The notes under the pieces: generated by a model
Databases searched by the model: none
What the model was told of the DNA's origin: nothing
What the model saw: the letters and a program-made list of their open reading frames with translations, nothing else
Part shown: positions 24,401-36,400 of the stretch, piece by piece
Position numbering within the stretch: position 1 is the first letter of the stretch
Layout of the letters: each line of letters starts with the position of its first letter
Made by a program: the position numbers and the translations under genes
DNA from: Cardiocondyla obscurior
Taxonomy: Eukaryota; Arthropoda; Insecta; Hymenoptera; Formicidae
DNA: 64,000 nt
Reading direction: 5' to 3'
NCBI RefSeq assembly: GCF_019399895.1
Contig: NC_091879.1
Span: 3,551,001 to 3,615,000 of the forward strand

Positions 24401-27400
24401 TTAATACTACTCGTTTGATCGGTTATCTCTACGTTCTACACGATCGACTCTGTCTCTTTGTAGATTATTATTACTTTTTATATTCTTTAATGAAATTAAT
24501 ACTTATTTTTTTTTTTTTACCCTCGACACCGTGAATTCCATGCAAATATACCAGAATATATTAAATACAGTCTCGAGTCTTGTTTCCGACCTACGACGGG
24601 CGGTAGGGTGCGCGTTATAAATTCGTAGGAGGAGACAATTTTTTTCCATATTAAAACGGCCTCGCGACTGCGAAAAATCGTCGCGATCCTCGAGACGAGC
24701 CCCTTCGAGAGGGCGCAAAAAGATTATCGAATACGAAGGAGATGAAGCTGAAATCGCATGAATCTCGCGCGAAAGGGGAAAAAAAAAGAAAAAAAAAAAA
24801 GAAAAATTCACCAGCTCGATTTATGGTGATTGTATATCACGCCATGGATAATCCCAAGTTGCGCCGCGCGAGATAAGTGTGTGTACACAGTGGCACTTGG
24901 TGGTGCACTCCAGACTTTCTCAGGAGGATAAAGATAGTAAACGGAGCGCGGATCACGCGGCATAATACTCTGCAGCCGTACCCTTTCTTCCGCTGGAGTA
25001 GACATACTTTTCCTCGGGTCTGCCAGAAAAGCGGAGACACGCGTACACTTTACCATCTCGCGCGGGATTGTTCGAAGTAATCGTAAATGTTTAAACGTTG
25101 CTGCTAATATTTAACGTGATGGTTCCTTTTGTTTCGCTTTTTTTTTTATTTTTATTTTTTTTTATTAATACACGAAAGGCGATCGAAAAGTGATTTGCAT
25201 TTCTCTGTATAATGAATCGGGACTCTGACGAATCATTTCCCTCTCTCTTTCTCTCTCTCTGCCCGACGGCTCAAACTGTTCTTTTTGCGGAACAGTTCCG
25301 TGTTGACTCGCATCTGCCGGTCTTCAGCAGCCTCAAAGAGCTCACTCACGGGATTAATGAGCCCGCGAAGCGATTCACAGCGCGAATATTCTACTACGCG
25401 TTTCTATTAGCTCCTACTGATAGAATGGAACAAGGAAAGGTCTCATAAAATCATCGCTAAGAATTTATCTCGAAATGAGTAATAAGCAGTTTTCACATCT
25501 GTCGGGTGAAAAACTATAATCGTGTTGTCGATGCGATAATTAACCCATTAACCTTCTAATTAAGACCCAAGATTAATTTCCGCTAAAAGACATTCTCAGT
25601 TTTCTCCTTTCTCGGAATTCTTCTTCAAGTTATACATCTTCACGTTCCTCGGTTTTCCTTTTTCGAATGCTCTTCGTGCTGTCGGTTTAATAATATAATA
25701 TAATATAATAATGACGGTTTTTAACAAGCGACTCGATAAATTAATTTATAAAACGATGAACAAAAATTGTGTCTACTTAATATTATTATTATTGATTATT
25801 AAATTAAAAATTAAATGCAACGAGCGTAAGAAATTCGAAATAATTACAAAATCGCGATTTATAAAGCTATTACGTAACGAAATAAAAAAAAAAAATACAC
25901 AACGGGAGGGAAAGTTTGAGATATCACCGAGTTCCGAGGTACTTACGCCTAAACGCGCGAGACGTCTGTACGTTTAATTGCCTCCGCGAGTCGATTAGCG
26001 AACAAAGAAAGAGGTACAATGATATCAATGGCTATTTGTGGAAGCCTACCGGCTGACCGAAGGCGACCTTCACTCTTCTGACCGTCGGCAAATGCCGAGA
26101 AAACAGCTCCCGGTTTCTTGCGAAGGCCTGCACCCCTCGTCATCTTCGTCACAGATGAGACCCGTATTCTTCTTCCGCCGGATTTTTCTCGCGTACAATC
26201 CTGTTCCTCGCGGCATCGCCATTCACGGAGGAGAACCAGATCGCTCTCGAAAAAACGGCGCGCGTTGGGCAGAAACACGTATGGTATTCCCCGTATTTCG
26301 TTCGGTGGCAAACACACTGGCCGCGTTCCGCGGAAAGAAGGCGCCTCGCAGCTCCAGAAAAAAAAAAAATCGTGAATCTAATTAGCGTGTATGCTCTCGA
26401 TTTAAATCACGGTCGAGTTTCGAATTTTAGTAGCATGCGCCAATCAGATTCACGATCTTTACAGCGGCTGCAAAGCAGCTTTTCCCGCTGAAACCCAGCC
26501 ACTTGGTAACGTAATATCTATTTACGATCGGCTCCACGCCGATATACGTTTTACATACGCGTGTTTCGCTACATTTTAATGGGATTAAAATTGATGCACG
26601 CTACCGCGGCTTTCTTCGCCGAGTATTTGGAGCAGCAAATAATAGGCATTCGTGGACCGACCGAGAAAGCGCGACGTTTATTCAGGACGACCGGGGATTT
26701 TTCTTCTAATTGGATTTCCCTTTCGGATCGAAGGGAGTTCCTTTATCGCGCGAAAAGAAGGCGCCCAGACGATTCGAAAGCACGAGTTCGAAGCCTCGGC
26801 TAGTTTATCGACGTCCCGCCAACGAGACGCTAAAAGCGAACGAAAGAACGTTGGCGGGATGAGGGAAAGCTACTCTTCCTTTTCCTTACCAAGCTTCAAT
26901 ATTGAGTTATCGTGCGGTTTTTTAAGTACGACTACTTAAACATTTTTTTTTTATTTAAATTAAAGCACTTAAGGCTTAACGCATTAATATTTAGCACATT
27001 TTTTTTTACGTTTTATTTTACAAAATCAAAAAAAAAATAAAAAAGAAAGAAAAATAATAAGCGGTTGTTATATCGTTATTAGGTACGAAAAATATTAAAT
27101 AATTTAATTTTATCTGTTCGCGTGAGTGGAGTTTGCTCAACTCCGTCTCTTTTCTTTTTTTGAGCGCATTGTGGAGCGACTTGATTCCATAAACAACCGC
27201 GATTAAACACTCGGCGGAGATGCGTAAGCGAGCTCTACCAAACAGCATGATTAATCCGCACGAATTACATAGCGCGCCGTTATCAGCTGTTAACGATTAC
27301 ACGTTAATGCTCCGCACCGCGTTATTATGCAAAGCCCGGGATTGATGCTGCGCAACATTTCCGTCGTTGAAAATTTGAGCGTGGCGCAAGTTTATTCAGC

Positions 27401-30400
27401 CGGAAATTCGCTGCAATAATCCCGCAAAGTGCACGGCTGCATTCCGCCAGCGGCGATTAACGGCAATACAGTTTCCTGCGCGTTCATGACGTAAAACGTA
27501 AGACCTATAGAAGGCTTAAATGTAACAATAAATTCATCAGCTATCGAGAATAATCAGAATTTCGAGTCCCCCGACGAACTCCTCGAGGTGCTATTTTTAT
27601 AGAATCTTTATAAAAATATATATCTCTTTTTTTTCTATTTTTAAACTGTAGAGAATATTATTTCTCGTTAATTATTAATTAATTTTTATTTCGAATGCTC
27701 GGAATACATCTCCTTTTTTTTTTCTTTTTTCAAAGAGCTCGTTCATTCTTTTGGTGAACGCTCGTCAAGCGTAGCTTTAAAGCAGGTAGGCGTGCAGCAT
27801 TTCATGCCTACGTGCCTAGGTGACTTCGTCGTTCAATCTCGCAATCTCTCGCACACAAGTGCACGTGGCACAACGTCGGTAGGATGCAGGGATCACGTCC
27901 TATCTGCACGGTCGATATTCGCGGTGGACCATAGGCGGACGGTGCATAAGGTGGCCGTGTCCCGCCTTGCGGGCGCGACTGCAGTGTTTAACGACCGGCT
28001 CGCGTAGTTAGTTGATCCGCGACCGCCAGCCGAACGAGAGTCGGCGCTCGAATCTCTTTGTCTCGCGTTCTCCTTCGCCTCGCGGCGTGAACGCGTCCTT
28101 CCCGAAGGTGTCGAAGACCGATTTGCGACTCTCGCCGCGAAAACTGAAAGTGAAAGCGCGAGATAAACGCGACACTTGCGTCCCGTTGCGCGACTCAGGG
28201 AGAGCACAGATTTTTATTTCACGTTATCCTTTTTTTTTCTTTTTTTTTATTTTACCCGCGCTAGTTTTGGAACCTCGGGACGCAACACGAGGAACGTATC
28301 TAACGCGCGGATCTTTGTTTCTGTACTTTAGCGCGCTAAATATAATCGTGTCATATCACGGGCGTTAGTTAGGTACGTTTAACGGTGTTAAGTGACGCCC
28401 GTCCGTGTTCGGCGCAGGTGATATTTTGATTGCTACGATCGCAGCCTGAGATGCCGCGACATCCGGATACTTTCTCCCGTTTTGCGTAACTTGCGCCTGA
28501 ATAATAAGCGGAAAATTTAACAAGTGACTTAACATCTTTATTAATCGTTGACGTAAACTTGTGCGTTTGATAATATTTCGCATCGCAAGTAACTATAAAA
28601 GTAGACTTTTATCCTCCTAGATAAGCTCTACAGAATTCGAAATAAAAAATAATTAAAAAAAAAAAGTAATATTAATAATTTTGGAGAATTTATTTTGCCT
28701 CCGCGGAATTAAATTAATCTTTAAGAAAAACGGGTGGGAATTTTACGCGTACAACGCCGGTTATAAGTGAACGCTAATAAAATCGTTCTGGATCCTCTTT
28801 CGAAGCGGTCACGTTTGGTGCTAAATACGCGACGATACCGCGCCTTTGTCGTCTACCCCTTGAGCGCATCTATAAATAATTCCGCCGATCGCCGAAACGG
28901 TGAAGCGAGGCATTGCACGTCCGCGCGTCGTCTTGGTTGATCTCCTCGCAGGTAAAACGCTCGTTTCGTTGACTTTTTGAGTTCTGACGGTCCCTAGGAG
29001 TGTCGAATCTCTAGCGAAACCGACTGAATGCGCCGACTCGTGTCTGCCCTCTCTTACGTTTTTTTTTTAAATTTTTTTATTTTAATATAAATCGATCGTA
29101 ATCATTTCGAAAAGGTACGCCTCGCGGATGACCCAGAGACCGAGCGCGATCGAGCATGAAATCAATTCGCGACGAAGCTGGGGAGCCGATCAGCCGGCAT
29201 ATCTAAGCCCGGGAGAAATATACTTGTAGAATTAAATCGAGCGTGCGGTATCGAGTAGGTATTTCATCACATTCCTTCGCTATCGGCGCGTGCTCCGCGA
29301 CATACATCAATTCAATTTCGCTACGCGATAGTGTAAAACTCGCGTTAATGATAAAGACAATTTACGGCGCTGTACGCGAGCTAATAGAATCTCGAAACAA
29401 AATGCGTTTCTCTTCATAAACACGTCTGCGGATTATGAATCACGATACGCCGCGCTTGTTTCAGTTCATATTTTAATATATTTTAACACTTTTGATACAT
29501 TTGCGATACTTCGATTAGGTTTTGGAATAAAGGCGCGAGGGAATTCTGAATCGGGAATATTTTTGTCCTTTTTTTTTTTCTCTCTTTTTTTTTACTTTGT
29601 TCTGCGTTCCAATACTATGCGGTGCACTTTTGTTGGGTTGACAGTCTCTTGAGAGAAGCGTGAAAGCCCTCGAGATAGATTTGTTCCATTTCTACAAGCA
29701 ACTATCAAAGTCGTGCCCCTTCTGTTTACCCTACATTCCTTTGTTACGGGATTAATCGGAGTCAATGACGCGCGCGAGACGTAGTCAACGAGTCGTTTCA
29801 TCAAGGACGGTATATGCGACCGACGATGACCCCGTCGCGATCAACTTCATTGGGACCGGCATTAATCTTCGATCTTAATTATCGGGAACGCAATTTATTG
29901 TCAGCTCGGTTAAAAATTGCGCGAAATCACGTCTATATTTATAACGTGATGAAAATTAAAATCCGCATTGACCGACGTGAGATTTTAACACGCGTTTTTG
30001 CGAAGCAAAATATTATTTTTACTTCGGCGACGATGGACGATTAAATATTATGAGCACGTTACGCAAATCGAGAAAAGATAATTAGATGACAGACGCTTCT
30101 AGGCGTCGAGTTCTTCTCGTTAGATCGCCGTAAGGAAATGTAAATTGTCATTTTTAAACTTCTTCGTTCTAAGAGAAAAGAAAATCTACTAACGAAAAAA
30201 TAAAAGAAAAAAAAAGGAAAAAAAAAAGAGAGTCGCTTATCCTTGGAACTTTTAATATTTATCGCGTAATAGAGTCGGAGAACTGTGTCTCTCCTTGAAG
30301 TTCGAAACAGGATACGCGATTATGATCAAGATATAAAACGTTATTAATGTAGTATGATAATTCTATCCAATAGCAACGAGATGAGCATCGCTTTTGCATA

Positions 30401-33400
30401 TGAACGCTGCGCCACACGTGCGCGAATAAATTAAATGCAACAATGTAATTTACAAAATTATTTTATTATACAAATATTACAAGTTTATTAAATTTACGAA
30501 ACTTATTCTGGTATACATTACGCGACGATCTTTCACAGCTTAATTACCGCAGTTTGAATGAATATTTCGGGAGCACCTCGTATGCGGGCGCTAAATTTAG
30601 GTGAAAGAATTTTCTCGCTGGATCCCAGTGTCGCGGCTGTTCGCTCCTCGCGATTTTGCTTTTGTTCGATTTTCGTGCAACGAGCCTAACAAACGTCACG
30701 TTGAGCTCCGGAGCCTTTCACGGCCCCGCCGATCTATGAATCGCACGTGCGAGGATACACATGTAATGGGATGAGACAGTACAAAAAGGATGCTCATCAC
30801 TAAGTACACTACGATCCTATTGCGGTCCACCAATCAGCACATTATCAGGTGAGACAAATTCTCAGATACGTCACCTTTAACATCTTTGAACTGTAACAAT
30901 TTTTTATTTAATAATTAATTTAACTTAATAATATTTAATTACAAACTAAGATACTTCTGCGAGTTAATTAAAATTTGTGCGAACATTTTTTTCTTTTTCT
31001 TTTTTTTTTGCAAAACTATATTTTTGCAATCGTCAGGTATAACTTTTATCGGTTCTTTTATTTTCGAGATAACGCATACTTATTGTCACTCTCGGTTACT
31101 TTCCCAAATTTTGCATAAGCTCTTTCCCTTCGCGATAACGACACCATCGCCGACCGATAATTACCCCTCATAATTAATAACAACTTTTAATGATACCGAG
31201 CTCCTAATTGGGAAGTGGATTTAATTTCGCTCATTAATTCTGGGCATAATCGAGTTCTCTCAGGAGCGAATTTCTTCGACTTCCAGGGAAGGGATGCTTA
31301 GTATTCGGGAATCGTTCAGTGCATATTTAAACGAGCGCATCGAATGGAAGCTGGCGTGCCCATTTTGAGAGATTATTAAATTTACCGAGGGTAGATCTCG
31401 ATTTTCGAGGTGGAAAGACGCGCTCGTCGTCTTGCCACCTTCAGAGAAGTCGTGAGTTTCTTTGCCAGCCACGTGGCTCAAGATTAATTCGTATTGTCCC
31501 AAATTAGGCTGCGGAGAGCTAAATCGTAAGCGTTACAATGTCACCATCTAAATTCGCGTTTTATTTCACCGAATGAGTCATTTCGGGAGGTAGGAGGGAT
31601 TATAAATCTCTCTTCTGATCGTATACCATCACTTCTTCGCGGGGGTGGCGTAGGCCGGACAAGACCGCTAATGAAAACGAAAAGGAATTTATCGGGGATA
31701 TAAATTGTCCTCCCTCGTAGCTTCCGGTCCACGGGATCGATCGCGAAGACTTCCGAGGCTCGATATCTCGTCGCCGTTCGTTGTTCCGTTGAGGAAAAGG
31801 AAGGGGGGAAAAAAAAAGAGAAAAAAAAAAATAAATCGCACCCTTTATTGGTTTTCCTTCGTTTTCGGCCTGTGCGGCACTACCTCCTGCCGACTCTACG
31901 GATGCACAGGAGGACGCCGTTACCCGGTTTTAATTAAGCACTACGAGCCGTCCCGAGAACGGAGTTTTGAAGAGAGTGATGGCGACGATGTGCCCGGTTT
32001 AAGTTGAATTAATATCCCAAGTATTATTTTATTTACTAAAAAATTTATAATTTTTATTTGAAAAAAATGTTGTGTTTTAAAATTGAAACTGAGACGCGAA
32101 ATGTAACAAGGAGGGTAAAATAAGAGTTAATAAAAGCAGGATGGAAATAAAAAAGAAAAAAGAAATGAATAAATAACGCGCGGGAATAGGGAAAATGGGA
32201 ATAAAGTAATTGAATATCTACGCGAATGTGGACATTTACGCTAACGTTTCAGACGTTGCTTTTTGTATATTAGCCGGTAACATAAACGGAATACATTCAC
32301 CGACGCCATAACGACGTCTCATTAGGGAACCCTCGATTCGAATCCCTATTGCAACCCCGTAACCGTAATTAAGAGAGCTTCGGGACGTTGTCATTTCGTT
32401 AGCTTTGTTTGAGAAAATTAGTCGAAAATGCGTATATGTATTAAGAATCGAATGCCTCGTTTGTCGCACAATTATATTTTATATCCTCTCAAACAAATAA
32501 TGCATTTATTTGTTTGCTGTAGCCAACTCGTGGCTATCTCGCAAGAGAGCATTTGTATTACAACTTTGTCTTTCGCCTCGTTAAAATCACCCGCAAATTA
32601 CAGGGGAAAAGTTTTGAAAAAGGTCTGAATTCACAAATTTAAGGCTAACAGTTTCCGTATGAATTGGCGCTTAATATCGTCGCGGTCCTTCTGGGTTCCC
32701 GTTGATTCTGAAAAAAAACTTTTCCGTCGCTAGTATTGCTCGGGGCTGCCCTTGGCACATCGATGGTTACTTTTTAATTAAAAGTTTCGCTTTTAAAGTG
32801 GCCCCGTGTACGACACGGTCCCGCGAGTCCGCCGATTTGTCCGTAATACGTTTCAACGCTCGGCACATTGTGCCCCTGAAAAGTGAAATCATTAACGGAT
32901 TATTGAAAAAAGAAAAAAAAAAATAAAATAAAATAATAACATACGTTACAGCGATAATAAAGAAATCAAAGTAGCTCGGCAAATCAAACTGAGTTCTCAA
33001 TCAGAGCGTGACTTTAGGACGCAGTCGAAGACTGGCGATGATAACAAAGGAAATAAAAGGAATCGCTTGTGACAAAGCGTGCATAATAAACGCCTAATTA
33101 ATTCATTAGACGCGTTGCCGCGCGATCCCGCTCCAAAGTGGTTGCGCGTTCACCACTTCGCTCCTCGCAGACGAGTTTTCTCCGGGAAAGATGCGTCCCG
33201 GGGGTGGCCGGTGGTAGTACGAGCTCGCTATTAAACCCATGGGACAAGACCTGGCACTTCACTTCATGCGCTCGCTCTAATTAAATTATTCCGAAGCGCG
33301 GTCCTTCACGCGCGCGCAATCCCAAAGCGTTTATAAGACCTCCGTAATACGCATATGCGTAATACGAATTACGTGCGACTATGTGGCGCGAATGCGAGAT

Positions 33401-36400
33401 GCATAATACACGCGCGAGAAAAAAAAAATTGTGCCTCCAATGTCTCGGTTCCCCGAATCATCTTTATCGCGCTGTGGCAAACTCAAAGATTTTAGATAAT
33501 GTTAAAAGACGTACGGCAGTCGAGCTGGACATTAAATAAAAAAATTTCTTTCTTTACAAATTATGGCTAGGATCAAACTGGTCACTGATTAAAGAATATA
33601 TATTTAATTTGCGCGATTTGATCATCGGATATAAAATCAGAATAGCTAGATAAATTTTCACTCGGGGATCGGTGGTTATCTATAATACCATTGTCGTTAT
33701 GGAGACTCTTAAGAATTGATAGCAAGATCGCTTTCTTTCTCGCGTAATGGTATCCTCGTAATAAATATCGTCTCATTCGTTCGCCGTCTTATTTGCCGAG
33801 GCAAAGCGGTAGAGAGAAAAGAAAGCGCGGAGGGAAAGAGTATATGAACGAATTGGTTGGTACGGAAAGAAGAGACAAGGAAACGAGAGAGGAGAAAAAC
33901 TTCGCGTAGCGGTATCGCCGTATATCGCCTCACATCTGCGCGACGATTTGTCGTCTGCCACGCGCCTTAACGTTCTCTGTCATTTTTTTCCTTTGCTGCC
34001 GCGCGATTCGTCATATCGCGAGCTTCGTCTCTGTCAAAGAGCGACGTCCGTTCCCGGAGGGGAAAAAAGAGCGTGGAAAAAAAAAAAATCATCCCGAGCG
34101 GAGGGAAATCGCGTCACGTACGTTCGCCCGACCCTCCATCGCCTTTGGTCTTTGGCTGATTGCTTTTTGAATCGGAAAATTTCGCGTCGCATTGAAAACG
34201 TCAAAAGACATGCCTTTCTTCGACAGGGGAAAGAGATAAGAGAGAAAAAGAACGTACCTCGACAAACCTCCACAAATTCCTTCCTAATTTTATTAAAATT
34301 AATAGCAGCTCGTTGTTATTAAATGTCAATTTTTATTTTATTTTATTTTAAAAGATTGGTATTTAAAAATGAAAAACGGTGTCTGAATAAAATTTTTGGT
34401 ACTCGGTGCTGTCTCGTTATTATATAAAATAAAAAATCATAAATATTTTAATTTAATTTTTGCAGCAATTAAACGCGTTAATCATTTTAATGTGATTTAA
34501 CTTTATTAAAGTAATGAGTGCACAAATTGTGCTCGGGCGGGGAAAATTCGTTGCATTTATTTCCCGACCGCTCGTCTGGCAAAAAACCTGACGTGTTGTA
34601 TACAAATTGCACACTTGCGCATACACGCGAGTCCCGCGACGCACAAATTTGCCGGCCGCGCGCCAGCGAATGCTAAAAGTTTTTGCGGCCGAAAGCCCGT
34701 TAGCCTATTCCCCCGGAACATCAGCAGCGAAGAGAAAACAGTTAATTGTTATGCATGCAGTCTCGCCATTACAATTGCAGCCGCACGCAATCGTTGAAAA
34801 CTAGAAATTATTTCAATCACGATTGCAATCCTGAAATGTCTTCGACATGCCCGCAGTTTATTTATAGCTTTCGATGCGTTTGTAATGGCGATTATCTCGT
34901 TGCAATCATATCCCGTTGTTCGAAATTAATATTTAATTGCACAATTAATTTATGAGAGACTCAAAAGGAAGAAGGAAAAAAAAAATAGTCTCGTCTATTG
35001 TAATATACAAGATATTTTTATTTTTTTTTATAAAAATAAAAGCGGCATCGCTCTCATTAATTATTTTTGTCGCTCGCGTGATATGCATATAAAAATGATT
35101 ACTCGCCGGCGTACTTGTTTCCTAATTCCGCGTCTCTTTCGTTTACCGCCCCATCTCTTTTTCTCGCGTCGTGAAACGAGGAAAAAAAAAAACGAAGGCA
35201 TCGGTGGAAAGTTCGCACGCGGGGAATCTCGCGTCGTTCGAAAACGACATGGCAGACGGTTTTTCACGACCTCTTTACGATCCTTTAGGTCGACTACCTC
35301 TACTTGTAAAACTTTTCTTCGGCTGACATTTGTCAGTCCTCTTTTTCAACTTTTATTTCGTGTTTATGCCAAGAAACCGAAACCGCGTAAAACTTTATAA
35401 TAAATAAGTCTTAAATTTAAAGACTCTTAATTGTTAAAAATTGTCATTAATTAGATTTATGAGAGTTATGAGAGAAAAGAAAAATAAATTTATAAGATGT
35501 AAGTTTTTAGATTAATAATTCCAAGTTTGACAATTTAAAAACAAAAGTTCAGAATATATAATTAAAATTAAATTTTATACAGCAACGATTTTTGTTGTAC
35601 GAATTAAATTTTCGGCAAATTTCTAGTTTCTGGCGAAAGAATTTCAAGATACATATGTACAATGAATTTATATAAAAAAAGAAAATCTCTTTTTCTCTTT
35701 TTCCTCTTTCATCTCTTTTTGTTTCCGTCATACGTTCAAAAAATACATCTGTACGGTCGTATAACATTTTTTCTGCATTTCTCTTCGCATGCTTTTCATT
35801 TTTCATACTTTCAAAAGTGGTGTGATACGCACGATTGAAGTTTCGGCAGTCTATGATGAGAGCTTCGTATAACCTGGCTGGACTTTGATGGTTCGAGTAG
35901 CGCGTAATCCCCCTGAATTTATACTCTTATGAAGTCGGTAACCTCCGCTCGTCGCGGCTCTCTCCTCGTCTGCGAAAATGTTATATTTTTATGTCCGGTC
36001 TACCGTGGAAATTTCAGAGAAAACTTTAGAGACGGAAAAGTTTGCGCGAATTTTACCGCACCTGAGGTCCTCGATCCTTCGCAACGTCCGCCTCGCACTT
36101 AAGAAAATACACTGGAACTATGATCTTTAATTAATTTGTACATAACTGCACGATGCGTAACGTTGCTTGACAACGAGAAAATACGCGAGGCTCATTTGCG
36201 AGAATTTTTCGCAGTAATTCAGATCCTATAATTAATAAAATATTCGGTAAAAATTATTATTTCTAATCGAAACATTCGCCTAAATATTCTTAATCAAGCC
36301 GTTCAATTTTTATTATTATTCTTTAAAATTTATTAATACGTTAGCGCTTTTATTAAAAAAGAAAGAAAAAATGAAAAAATTCTTTGTTACGTCGACCATA

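Noticed and set aside
25949..26385. Overlapping long frames on both strands near 26 kb
   Set aside because: They shadow each other in a GC-rich patch, with no family resemblance or splice structure.
28012..28368. 118-codon frame, Arg- and Ser-rich
   Set aside because: Same pattern of GC-rich open DNA, ending in a poly-Phe stretch read from a T run; no donor or motif.
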